A stretch of DNA of 64,000 bases from Amaranthus tricolor (lineage: Eukaryota > Streptophyta > Magnoliopsida > Caryophyllales > Amaranthaceae): positions 10,591,311 to 10,655,310 of the forward strand of contig NC_080059.1 in the NCBI RefSeq assembly GCF_026212465.1. Reading direction: 5' to 3'. The notes under the pieces are model-generated. The model was given only the letters and a program-made list of their open reading frames with translations. It made no database searches and had not been told where the DNA came from. A program made the position numbers and the translations under genes. Below, piece by piece: positions 22,856 to 35,800 of this stretch; within the stretch, counting starts at the first letter, position 1; each line of letters starts with the position of its first letter.

Positions 22856-24716
22856 CTACAACCCCCGGCCCCTTTTGTTTTGCGCACCGATGGATGATGA
22901 TGGTGTGAACTCGTCAACCTCCGCAATGACATTAAGAGCAGGAGCTTGTCGTTGACTAGCACGCTGATATGTGATAATCCTTTGCGAAGGCGATGGATGT
23001 GGCGGAGGAGTGTTGATGGAAGACGGGGTACTGATGGATCAACTGGGCCCGGCATCGCCATGATCGCTGTTACATACATAAGTGTTATAATAATCATATA
23101 AATATTATCAGATTCAACATATTATTACAAAAATTTTTAAAAAAAAACATACTTTCCTGACCTTCGAGGGCATGTTTTCTTATTATGCCCACTAAATCCA
23201 CAAAAGCTACACGTGTTTCGAGGACACGTCAACGGTGCATCCATTTCGTTCCGTAAACGAGTTGACCGCGGACGACCCTTTCCACGCTTCGTTGAGGGAT
23301 CTGGAACAACTGTAGGACCATTCCAAGGATCGCAAGTGAACATGTCTGGAACGGGCATGAAAGACTTCTTATATGTCGATACGTATTTGCACGTGCGAAA
23401 TGAAGGGTCCACAAAAGCATCGTACGATATGTTACGAGCACGACAGACTGCAAGAACATGTGAGCACGGTAACTTGAAGATGGTTGGTTTCTGACATGTG
23501 CATGATGTTGCTGTGAGGTCAACCATGTAGGATTTTCCACCTTTTCCTGCTATCCTATTGCCACAACCACTGGTGACCTCAAATATCCCACGCACTGTGT
23601 CATATATCCTAACATCATGAAAGCGTGCTTTTTCAGCATTCTTATCAATCGTATCACTTGGTTTCTTCGCATACACATGTCCATTGTCTAATCTGTTTCT
23701 CCCTAAATCCCTCCTTGTGGCAAAGTATTCGTTTACCCGGAAGAATGTCATCCTAACTAATGAAGTGATTGGGAGTGACCTGGCCCCTTTCATAACGCCG
23801 TTGAACGCTTCAGACATGTTTGTAGTTCTCACTTCATATCGATGCCCACCGTCATGAATCAAAGTCCATTGGCGCTCAGGAATAGAACCATCCACTAAGT
23901 ACTTGTACGCGTCCTCATTAAGCTCTTTAAGGCGATTCATGTAGAAATTATACTTCCGAATCTTTGTCTGTTCAGAAGCTTTTCCAAATAAGTTCTTAAC
24001 CGCTATGTTTTTAAACTTCTTATGCACGTTTGAAGCTAGATGACGTTTACAAAATCGATGGAATGCATATGGTTCTTCCCAACCTTTTCCAACTCTGTTC
24101 ATTGCATGCAAAATTCCCTTGTGACGATCAGATATAACACATAAGCCGTCCCTTTTAGTAACATGATGCCTTATACAATCCATGAACCAACTCCATGTGT
24201 CGTTGCTCTCTCCCTCCACAACGGCAAAGGCAAGTGGGAACAATTGAGAATTTGCATCTATCGACATAGCAATCATAAGTGTGCCTCGTGGTCTAAAGAG
24301 TCAACCTCGTTCGCATTAAGCCTACCCAAGTGACTCGTGGAAAAGGTGTTCATTACACCACCACCAATGCCACGTGAATGAGTTGGAGAGGTAAACTCAT
24401 CCAAGTGCTCACTAACGTAATTCGGGTTACTTAACAATTCTGTGAATGTATCATGGCGTACACTAGGACCTGATTCTGGAAGTTCCATGCTAGTCATGAC
24501 TTCCCTCGCATTATCCAAATTTGCAACCAATTCAACATAAACCTCCATTGCCGTTCCAGGGGCTTGTGATGCCGCATAAGCAAGAGCACTTATGCTTTCA
24601 TCATTCTTAATCGGGACTAACACATTTTTCCCAGTCACCGGGTATTTCATCTCCATTTTTAACATATAAGAGTTGCGATCACAACCAATTACATCATAGA
24701 CTTTGCTAAAAACCAC
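22856..24716 (-). pseudogene. MuDR-type transposase, internally deleted
   Basis: The N-terminal piece (24716-24273) has MVFSKVYDVIGCDRNSYMLK and NDESISALAYAA, typical of the MuDR N-terminal domain. The second piece begins at about 24290 with GTLMIAMSIDANSQLFPLAF, continues WSWFMDCI and CVISDRHKGI, then a SWIM zinc finger (CTCQ..CSHVLAVC) and a CCHC knuckle (CSFCGFSGHNKKTCP). The two are in different frames. The roughly 200 aa that normally link them, including the DNA-binding region and the first catalytic Asp (DGT motif), are missing. A GTATGT donor at 23152 and CAG acceptor at 23067 would join a tail exon (22856-23066) that reads TPPPHPSPSQRIITYQRASQ but has an early in-frame TGA. The protein cannot be an active transposase. 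Confidence 0.85.
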
Positions 24717-25443
24717 CTCAAAAGTCGTATTTTAACTATGGATAAACATCACTGTATTTAATCCTCCATTATACCCAACATCGGATCCAGTATAACTTAC
24801 TTCCCCACCCCAATACACTATAACGGGATAATGATCCATATTCTGCAAGTACAAACATATTTTTCATTTGATTTCACATACACTTAATTGTTGAATGTGA
24901 GTAAGGGAAGTGTAAATTTGAATACAAGAATTTGTCATATTAAGGTATTACAACACTTATTAGAAAGTTCATTTCACCCCTAGTAGCTAAAAATACCATG
25001 AATATATACAAAAACCATTAAACTAACCCTACAAAGTAATAAACTTTCATTGAAGCATTTCATCAAACACTTTATATGCATACAAAACAAATCCTAAAAT
25101 TCAACTACAAATGTGTAAAACGTAAGCTTAAATCATAAAAACAATAGAATGTAACAAACAATTAACGTTTTTATAACTTCAATTCAAACAATAATGAACA
25201 AAAAAAACAATTTGCATATTGAACAAAAATTAGGGTTTTATTCATACCTTAAATGAGGATGAAAATGAACTAGTACACAAGGAGAAGATGGGAATGTAGT
25301 TGATTAGCTTAGTTGAATGAGAGGAATTGTAAATTTGAAGTAAATGAGAGTGAAGAATTTTTTTTTTTAGCAAAACCGGCAGCAATTAAGAATGGAATGG
25401 AATGAATGAAAACTCACGACATTCTGGCTGCTTTGTACTGCTA

Positions 25444-25587
25444 CCAAACCGCCAAGTGGCGGTTTACTTAACATATTTATTTTATTTTATTTTTTTTTTT
25501 TAAAAAAATTCCCATTACCAAACCGCCATCTCAGATGGCGTTTTACTCCAGATGCCTGAATAAAACCGCTACTTCATGTAGCGGTTA
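25444..25587. repeat. MULE right subterminal hairpin array
   Basis: Three palindromes lie at 25444-25466, 25519-25545 and 25562-25587, with the cores AAACCGCCAAGTGGCGGTTT, AACCGCCATCTCAGATGGCG and AACCGCTACTTCATGTAGCG. They mirror the array at the other end. The last has changed GCC to GCT on one side and GGC to AGC on the other, keeping base pairing. Confidence 0.85.
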
Positions 25588-25779
25588 TATTTAAAAAAAA
25601 AAAAAAATTTCTCAAAGCTATCCTACGTGGACGGTAATGTGGGAATTAGTTTTCCATTTCAAGCAAAATGGGAAATACTTTATACAATTGCATTATTTAG
25701 GGAAATGATCCTTTATCATTTGATAAATTAAATTAGTAATAAATTTGCTCAAATTATTTGCCAAATTAATAATAATTTG

Positions 25780-26070
25780 ATGAATTAAAATTAATTATAA
25801 AACTTCCATTTGTTTTTAATTGAAAATCGGTTCAGATTTACAATAGTTCGGTTAAAAATCGAATTGGATTTACAAAAGTTTGACAAAAAATCGATTTGGA
25901 TTGAGTCGGTTTTAGTCGGATCGAGTTCAATTTCACACATAATTTGGGTTGGGTATGAGTCGATGTGGTTACTATTAGGTTCAGGATAATCTCGGTTAAT
26001 AGTTATACCTCGATTATATAAAATCGTTCGTAGTTTAGATTTAATTTTTTCAATTTGCGGTTATCAATTT
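25780..26070. repeat. Fragment of a TCGGTTCGGGTT-type dispersed element
   Basis: Segments such as GAAAATCGGTTCAGATTTAC, AAAAATCGATTTGGATTGAG and GGTTCAGGATAATCTCGGTT match the interior of the element at 40521-41487, but no terminal repeats are present. It lies upstream of the NOC3 gene. Confidence 0.55.
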
Positions 26071-26128
26071 TATTTTATTTTATTTTATTTATTTATTTAT
26101 TTATTTTTTTTTAAAAAAACTGAAACTA

Positions 26129-26137
26129 AAACCCTAA
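26129..26137 (+). promoter_or_regulatory. Telo-box AAACCCTAA in NOC3 promoter or leader
   Basis: AAACCCTAA occurs about 750 bp before the NOC3 ATG, next to a pyrimidine-rich leader-like stretch. In plants this box is enriched in promoters of ribosomal-protein and ribosome-biogenesis genes, which fits NOC3. A TTTTTCTAG acceptor ending at 26865, 18 bp before the ATG, suggests a leader intron, so this box is probably near the true transcription start. Confidence 0.55.
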
Positions 26138-26883
26138 ACTCAGTGACTCCCTGACTCACTACAATCTCGCCTACATCCTCCTCCCTGACTCAGTGACTCC
26201 CAAGTCCCAAAACTTCCTCCTGATCTCCTTCTACCTCCGCAGGCTGCTAGGCTCCGGTCATCGCATCGAGTTCATCTTTACAGTGATAAGCTTTACTGCC
26301 TCATTCTACCAAGCCTTTATTCGGTCTGTTTCAGAGTTCTTTGTCTTTTTCTAATATTTTTTTATTCTCCACATTTTTGTGATATTTTTGTGTTGTCCAA
26401 TTTGTTCGTTTAGGATATTTACTTCTTGTCAACTTGTATTTTTAGTCATATTGTTCCAGTATACTATTGGAATTGTCATTTTTTGTGATAAATCTTGAAC
26501 TATTGAGGAAATGTGGTGATTTTCTGCATTGCGGTTCTTAGTTGTTAAAACAAGCAATTAAACTTCGTTCATTTAATTGAAAATTATGTTAGGTAGATTA
26601 ATTGAATCATCAATTTGAAACAATGAGTTGTCTATTTTTCAGTTTTTAATTTGATTTAGCTGTAAAACAGGGTAGGTATTTGTGAATTAATGGTGAATTT
26701 TTAATAAACTTGAATGCTTAATAGTTTTATGGTGGATTAAATTATCAATTGATATATTGTACGTCACTTTCAAAATATGAAAATGGACATGGAAAATTAG
26801 CATAAATAAATTCTTAAAGGTAATTTTTATGTTTGAATTGTGGACATCTCTTGAATTTTTTCTAGGTACTACTCTCTTACTCA

Positions 26884-29800
26884 ATGGGGAAGAAACAGAA
26901 GCAAAATCAGAAAGTTATACGAGCGCCAGAACTCCCTCCTGAAGTACCCGATGAAGATATCGAAATTTCTGATGAAGATGTCAAATTTGTTGCTAAAAAT
27001 CGTGCTTATGCTGGTTTTGTTTCTACTTTGGACACTCAATCCATCACCAAGTATGTTTTACAATTACTCTTTTTTTTTAAAAAATTTTGTTAGTAGTAGT
27101 TAATTCATTATTTTGTTGAAGTTATTATTTATTTCAACAATTTGTAGAACATGTTCAGACATCGATTCTTTTGATTTTCTATTGTTGAATGACTCTATTG
27201 AAGGTTATTGTGTTTGGATATTGAATAATTGTTTGTGCTTTTTAGTGTGCATTTATTGTTCAATTATTTTTGGAATGAATTTTTGGAGGGATTGATTGTT
27301 TAGGCATGTGACTCGTATTGCGAATGCAAAAGAAGATGATCTAGAAGAATTATATGAGAGGAGATCACGGAAGAAACCTCGTGAGGATGAGGAAGAGAAA
27401 GGTATTGTGGTTGATCGTGTGGACGCGCTTCCGGTTAAGACCTTGGATGGCAAGCTTGTTTATAGGACAGGTTTGTAATACTAATATGCATTTCTTTGTT
27501 TAGGGGTGTCATTTTTGCTGTTATTATAATCAATGACCTTAATCATCACAGTACCTAAACCAGTAAAAAATGATGAAAGTTCTGATAAAGAAGATGAGAG
27601 TGATGGAGATAAAGGGGCTTTTAAATTAACGAAGGCAGAAAGGAGGGCAAAGTTGAAGAAAAAGAAGAAAGAGGAAAAGAAGCAGGCAAAAGAAGTTGTC
27701 CCGACTGAGGAAGTGCCTCAAAACTCTCAAGTTCAGGTTTTGGTAAGCATTTTCTTTTAATTTGAATTGATTTAAATTGCAATTTTTTTTTGTTGTGATA
27801 AAGATAAAGGAGAATGCATATTAGTTTTCTCTTTCGATTAATTTTTATTGACCCTATGTAGACTGTAGTGCTTCGCTCAAAATCCATCTTAGACGAGAAC
27901 ACACATATGTTAGAATGACAGTTGACACTGCAAACTATGTATAGACATGAGTGTAATTTCTGTAATGTGTGATGTTCCAACATGTGTAGCTACATCAAGT
28001 ATCATATTTTGTTCTGTCATTCATTCATAATGGAGTAGTGCTTATTCATTTTTTTACTCCAACCAATTTACTTCACTTCTCCCCTCTTTTCTTATTGGTC
28101 TAGATTTCTGAAATTCTTAGCTATAAATTGTTGTTTAGGTCATATAACTGAAACCTGACTGTATTGAAAGGGATATGTTGAAATCCTCATGGGAGAATAG
28201 ACTTGGATATGTACTCTTTTAGGGAAGTTGAAATCCTTATTATAAATTACAAAATGAACTAAAAATGAGTTTTTTTAAGTGTGTTTATTATGTAGAAATG
28301 AATTTTTTTCCCTCCACATTACTTGTTTTCTACTAATATACTTGTTGGCTATAGGCTGAGGTGAAAGCAGATCTTAGTGCTGAAGAAGTAGCAGAAAATA
28401 AGAAAGTTCGAATTGCTGAGTTGGGTACTGAATTGCTTGCAGATCCCGAGTCAAACATTAAGTCTTTGAAAGAGTTGCTAAGTTTCTGTAAAGATGCTGA
28501 TAAGGATATTGCAAAAATGGGATTGAAATCTTCTTTGGTTGTTTTCAGAGATATAATTCCTGGGTATGAATGACATTCAGGATCTCTTCTTTGGCATCTC
28601 AACATGAATTTGGTGCTTTAGATATATATGTATTTGTTGTATGTTCCAGTTATCGCATTAGGCTTCCAACTGAAAAGGAGCTCGAGATGAAAATTTCCAA
28701 GGCTGTGAAGAAGACACGATTTTTCGAAGCAACACTTTTGTCCTCATATAAGGTTTGTTCTTGTATCGGGAGTTATTCTGCTATCACTGTTAACATAATG
28801 AGAATTAAGATAAAGAATAAGTGATTGCTTTCTTTTTTTTTTCTCCCTTATCCATGAAAGAAATCAATGTTCATTCTATTTGAAAGTCAATTTCACTGGT
28901 ACTAAATAAATGCTTACAACTGGTTCACGGCTTCAAATGGCGTATCAGTGTTTGACCCCGGTAGGTTAAAAACACGGCTTATGTAATATTATTTTTCTTA
29001 ATCACGAGACCATTATTATAGGAGTCAGTTTGTTCATTATGAAGACGTGATCCTAGAAGCTTTTGTTCCAAACATCCAACCTACAAGATGTCCATTTTCC
29101 AACTTACATTATTGCGTAGAAGGGCTGAACATAAACTGTCTTGCACTTGAATTCTTGTGAGTTGCGAAAAATAGATAAATAATAAATTTCATGTAGTTGT
29201 ATGTTATTAGGAAACCAGCCTGGTAAGGTTTGTAATAGCTTCACTTCTCTCTTTTTGTAATTGTTTTAATTGGAACCCTTTATATACTAAGATCAAATTT
29301 GGCTGGCCGTTCGAAATTACTTTACTCAGCAAAGTTTTTAAATGATTGAGGTTCAGATTTGTTAATCTTGTATCTGCAAATCAGACCAGGGTGTTTGTTC
29401 CACTAAGGGTAAATTGTGGCCGTATTATTGCAACTATATGACAGAGGATGGGACAATTTGACATTTCATAGTTCCATATATATTTTCTATTTTAACATTT
29501 TTTTGGCAGTTTTTCCTTTTGTCCACGGGGTTTGCACCATTTTGCTTTTTAGTCCGTCCATTGATTTTGCTCCATTTCTATTTTTGGTCATGATTCAAAC
29601 TTTCTTTAATTCTCATCTACACATTTAATTTATCTTTTCATCTTATCCATACATTTCTTCCACTTCCTCATAAAGACTTTTTACCTTGCTCTCATTCTTT
29701 TCTTGATTCGCACTAGAAATTTCATTACAAAAAGGTGTAAAATAACATAAGGATATAGAAAAGTATCAGCACCAGCTTCTCCTATCTTTTTGGAACGATT

Positions 29801-32800
29801 GAGTAAGACCCTTCATATGCTATAAGCTTCTCTTAATGACAAAGCATTTAGAACAAAGAAGTTGAACCACTTAATCTTGTTGGCATAATCTGATTTGCAG
29901 ACAGCTTCTGCATTTGGAATAAACTAGAATCTTGTGAATCCACAATTCATGCACAGCTTAAGTAAAAGCAGCAGCAAATAGTGTAGTCTTCCTTTATTTC
30001 TTCTTCGTCATAATAGCCTTCCCCACTTCATGATCATGATTCTTCATAGAAAATTCATTAATGTTGTGTTTGGGAACAAATATTTCATTTCAAATTATGG
30101 ATTTCAATTATGAAATCATAAATGAAAGAATTTGAGAATGATAAGGTTCAGAAAGTCATTCTCAAATTCTCAACTAGTACTTTTAACAATAATTGTGGAA
30201 TTTATCCAAATCCCAAATCTAAATTTTAAAATTTTAAATTTGCCAAACAATAAATTTGAGCAAATTTCAAATTTTCAAATAAAATCAACGTTTCCAAACA
30301 TGACATAAAGTATTTTCTCAGCACCGTGTTCCAAACTTCAGCAGCATATAGACATCTGTATAACTTATTATTAATTCTCTCCTTGACCCCATCATACATA
30401 TGACACTTAGTTTCACTTCTTGGTGTCCAATTTCTTATTCTGTCGTTAGTTTCTTCCAGAAGACGTTGGCTCTCAAAAACTTTAGTAAGCTTGTTTCTTC
30501 TAGAGCATTCTAACTGACTTTTGGTGATTCTGTTTTAAGAGCATTCTCTTGTACTTATAATCCTTTTTCGAATTAATAATCCACTTTTTCTCCTTCTCTT
30601 GTTAATTAACATATAATCCTTTTGATTTAAATCAAGCTGCTTGATACAATAATTATTTAATCCTTGAATATTTCTATATTCTAAATGGTGCAGTTCTTTC
30701 ATGGCTTTTTCAACACTTGCAATTCCTGCCAAGTAATTATGGTGCAGTTCTTTCATGGCTTTTTTAAAAACATAAAAAAGTCTACCTTCAGTTTAGGCTT
30801 ATCAGAAAGTTTGACCCAGATTGGTTGCAAGTATTGTGAGTGCACCTGACAATAATGATATATTAGTTCTTATCCAAATTCTGCTCTTGCCCCTCTGACC
30901 CTTACTATCCAGAATAATACCTTATTCTTTGAAGTTAAGTAAACCCTTGATTTTCAACAAATTTCATGATCAGTAATTAGTTTCCTTTTGTCCTACTAAT
31001 CTCCCAAGCATAGTAAAGGAATAGTGCAATATATTTACAAGAGATCAAAGTGTCCCACAAATATCCTCCACATTGTGCAAACCATATATGACGGATAGAA
31101 AAATTGCATTATTGAATAGATGATTCACTTTACATTGAATGATTTGGTCATTTTTATTAAATACATCAACAGTACAAATATTGACATTCCATTCAAGCCA
31201 AATTCGTCCCTTGTGATGAAGGGCATAATATGACTGAAGACCGACCAACTCCTTATTTCTATATAATTTTATACAATAATTTACATCAATAAAACACTTT
31301 AATATTCCGTTCAAGCCAAATCCTGCCCTTATAATGAAAGGCATAATCAGATTTCTTAGACGTATTAACACCATAATTCATATTAATATTATCACTATTA
31401 TAAATCTAACTCTAGTTTCAAGAAGCCTTAATAGGAATTTCATGGTTATTTAAAACTTCTTTATGCTTTTGAGGATCCTTTAATCCTCTTATGTTCAGTT
31501 AATCATTCACAATAACTGGGTTTTAAATTAGGGACACTTGGTCCTGGAATACCCATATATTTACTAGCTCCTGTAGCTTTTAGATCTGGTTCATGATTAG
31601 TCTTTCCATTTGCTTGTGCTTGAACTATGGCTCTAGGCATCCTAGTAACAACTCCATTCAGTGTCATTACCACCTACCTGAAAATTTGCTTTGGAGTTAC
31701 GAGTCTAGTAATTAGCATTTCATAGTGGAACTTGTAACGCGCATCACTTCTGGTTGCTCAAGGTCTATTATGTAATCTTCTGAGCACTTTTGTGCCTCTG
31801 AGCGTGAGTTGGGTCCTGTAACTCGCCTTTGTTCCACTCTTGGTCTAAGTGTGCGTAACTGGTGCAGTGGGAGGTCTACAGTGGGCATTGTCCCTTACTG
31901 CTTAAGGAGATGTTCTATAGCAGTCATTACCTGCCGTGTCACATTTGAGACAATGTATAGGTTTGGAGTCATAATATATATTGGGCCACCATTTGGAACT
32001 TCAATAAACATTAACTCAGGAAGAAGAGAGTAGCATCTATTTCTACTGATAGTCTAGCATAAGGAATCTTTTTTTGCTTCATAGTAGCTTCATCAGCAAA
32101 CCTAGGAGCTACTAGTATATTTACAATTCTGCTCAAGGAATCTGCTGTCCAGCAGTTTAATGGTAAGTTAGGTAGTTTGACCCCTAAAGGAATTACCCTG
32201 AGAACCTCTTCATTAAAGTTGAAACCTGGGGTGCAGGTCTTAACTATTAATGGTCTGCTATTAAACATTTAGGACCCTCATATGAGAATTAATTTATATT
32301 ATCTTCAGAAATAAAGTTGATCGAAAATTATCCAGCATCATGTAAAAAAAGGTCAAAAAAAGAGTAGTCACTTGGTGCCAGATTTCCTATTCAGACGTTA
32401 CATAATTGCTTTCTGTTTTCAAAAGTTCCGATTCAGTGGCAAGGCTTTTTAACCTATCAGTAAACATGTCAATGGTTTTCTTTTCAGAATACTTCATCTA
32501 TATGTTACTTGGAAGCTGACATTCACATTTTTTATCTCTTCAGGCATACCTACAGATGGTAATTCCCTTACAGCATCGCCCAGAGTTCAGTAGGGTAGCC
32601 ATTCATTGTCTCTGCACATTGCTAGAGGCCCACCCTCATTTTAACTTTCGTGAGAACTTGATACCAGCTGTTGTGAAGAATCTGGCTTCTGATGATGATG
32701 TTGTGAGGTCTGTTGTACTTTAGGTTTTGTTTATTTAATTCAGTTTGCACTGCTACTTTGAGTTTTGTTTACTTTATTCTGTGGGCAATGTTCATGTGCC

Positions 32801-35800
32801 GTTACTTTGAGTTTTAGTTTTCTTGTTTTGTTCTTTTAGTTTTTCTTTTCATCAATTTTTCTGCTAGTTCTTTAATCTTTTTTTTTTTTTTTTCTGAATT
32901 CTTTTTTAATAACAATTAGACTCGGACCAATTAGGCTTAATGCCTTATAATGTGGTTGAGGTACCCCATTGTGCCATGTTAACACTATAGCGGCTTAGGC
33001 AATGATACCAAATGTTTTGAATCTTTTGTGCAATAATTATATGAATCACATATCGTTTTAATTATCAAATATCATATTGTCTTAATCACCTACTGAAAGC
33101 TCGCGCTTTCGCCTATGTCTTACGCTCAGGCTGAATCACTCTTTTGCTTCTCCATGCGCCTTGCCTTTTCAAACTAAGGTGCTGCAGCTCCGTCATGTCT
33201 TTTCTAATTCAGTTTATTTCTCAATTGATTTACATTTTGTTTAAAAATACTTTCTCAAAAGTTATTGGTGGGTTTTGTACAAGTTGAGGACACCCTGAAT
33301 TACCGGTGGGATCACATACCAAGAGGTGATCTAAGTGGGTTATTTGTGAAAGTGCAATGTAGATTTTTTGGTCTGGAAGGGCAGTGTCTAGAATGCTTTG
33401 GGGTTTGTTGAAGGGAGCTTAAAGGGTTTGATGTAGTAATTATAAGCTATATAGAAAGTCATCTCTTCATTGGGAACATAAACATTTTTCCCTTGAGTTG
33501 AGAGTAGGTTTTAGATCTGTGAGCCAGAGCACACAAGTTGGATGGTTGATATGTCGTGGAATGAAGTTTGAAAAGCAGTGCCATAAAAGTCTTTTAGGTA
33601 AAAGTTGCATGTTATAGCATTCGTTTGGAGTATCCCATTTTCAAAATTTCCAGAGCGAATAAATTTCTAATCTTAAATTTTTCAAATTGTTTTTCAAATT
33701 GATTTCCGCTATGTTATTTCTTTAGTTTCTTTTTCTTTCTAGTGACTTGTTGTCCAACATTTTCATTGCGAAACTTTTTCATCAGACCCACTTTTTCTAT
33801 GTTATTAATCTTGTTATTTAATGCACCAAGTCAAAGTGTATTCTTCCCTTTACTATTGTTTACCTATGTTCTTTAAATATAAAATGTGATTTCTGAAGAA
33901 TTTTAAACTCTAACAATATTTCATGACAACATACCATTAACTTGCTCACACCTAAGTGCATTGGGTCAAAAGTACGCAAGCTTACTTTATTAGTGATAAG
34001 AAAGAGGTTGTTTACAATTGACACTTGGAAGCAAACATCATCTGCCATGATCCTAGTTTTTAAAAGCATTGCCTCAACTGCACCCAGGCATGCCTCAAAG
34101 GTAGCCTCCACCTCCACTTGGTACCTTATTCCTCTCTTCCATCTTCTATCTTTTTGTTTCTTCATTTTTTCTTTTCTTCTATATTTTCTATCTTTCCTTT
34201 TTGTTGTTTTGACCTCTTCAATCTTCGATCTTGTACTCTTTCTTATTTCAATTTTTTCTTTTCACTTTTCAGTCTAATTCATTTTATTGCTATTTTTCTT
34301 TAAATTCCTCTTTTTTCTTTTAGTTTTCCTCTTCCATAAATCATATACTTTTTTCTAGATTCTTCAATTTTTATTTTCTTCAGAATTCATCTCCTCTACT
34401 TTGATAACAATTAGACATAATGTTTTAGAATGTAGGTTTAGGTTCCCATCAATGCCATTTTGTGTTATATTAGTAGCTTAGCACAATCATAATGATTGTT
34501 GTAGATCTTTACTGCAACCATAGTGTGAAATTTATATTGTTTTGCATATCAAATATGCTCCAGAATTGTTTTGTAAGAAACCTGTGCCTCGCCTAAACAA
34601 AGCTCACACTTTTCCTTGTGCCTTGCGCCTAGGCTATTGAATCTTTTTGCATCTCGGTGCGCGCCTTTATAAACTAAAAAATTAATGAGTCATTTTACTA
34701 TAGTCCACTAAAATCTAAAACCAAAGAAATACAAATCTTTGACCCATTAGACAACGACAAACTTAAAACGCAATAACCCAAAAAGCATTAAAAGAACTTG
34801 ACTCATATTCAAAACAAAAACATATCCACAACTCAAGCTGCTAAAATATAAAACCGAAGAAATAAAAACTTAAAAACCTAAAACCATAACTGAGGAACTG
34901 ACATTCATCTTTTTCAAACTAATTTGGAAGGTTCACTCTTTCCTTTTATCATTGCGTTGATAGTAGTTTTCATATGGTTCACAATTTTGTAAGGAAAAAT
35001 TATATTTTAGATAGTATCTTTGCTGCAATACTTTTTCATGATTTTATAATCTTACCTTATGACTAAATTTTCAGGTCATACTTCAAACTTTAACTTTTGT
35101 ATGTAACCAGAATAATGCCAAAGCCTCATTTTCAAATTCCACTAGATGGGGTTTGCTATAAAATTTCTATATGTAAATGACTTTAAATTTTTGACAGGAA
35201 GCTTTGTTCTACAACAATTCAGTCTCTTTTCAAAGATGAGGGGAAACATGGAGGAGAGGCAACTGTTGAGGCTGTACAATTGATTGCAGAGCTTGTTAAA
35301 ATTCATGATTGTCACTTGCACCCTGACTCTATTGAAGTAAGTTTCATTGCACTTCTATTTTATGCTTGTTGAATTCTTGGATTTCCTTTATATGGATACA
35401 TTTGTCTTATAATTTGTTGGATGGTTTGTCAATGCTTTTTTCACCTTTTTATTTATTTGGCATTAACTGAACTATTTTTGCTTTAGGTGTTCTTGGCTTT
35501 ATCATTTGATGAAGATCTTGCAAGGTCTGAAAAAATGGATGATAACAAGGGTAAATACAAGAAGAATAAGAAAAGAAAGAATGCTGATGAACAAAATCAA
35601 CCTGCAATTAATGATAAGAAGAGGCTTAAGCAAGAACTGCTATCAAAGACAAGAGAGGAGGTATTTGCTCATATGACGTGCAATTTGTTGTTCAGGGAAA
35701 TTTTTTGTCTCCCAATTTTCTAAAACCAACATTTGAACAGGTAAATGCTGATTTCAAGGCTACTTCGTTTGCCCAAGATGAGACGGAGCGAAAAAGAATA

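Larger units (their letters stand above)
22392..25711 (-). mobile_element. Mutator-like element (MULE), complete ends, defective
   Basis: The 3,320-bp element is flanked by a perfect 9-bp target duplication TTTATCATT (22383-22391 and 25712-25720), the MULE hallmark. Terminal inverted repeats of about 100 bp are recognisable: the left starts GAGTTTATTCCC and the right ends GGGAAATGATCC. Both include an ACCGT(T/C)CACGT(G/A)G motif. Inside each end are arrays of short hairpins built on AAACCGCCA..TGGCGGTTT. The minus strand carries a transposase pseudogene at 22856-24716. The perfect target duplication suggests a fairly recent insertion. Confidence 0.92.

Noticed and set aside
23213..23494. Plus-strand open frame of 93 aa inside the MULE
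   Set aside because: It is a shadow of the minus-strand transposase, which has clear SWIM and zinc-knuckle motifs.
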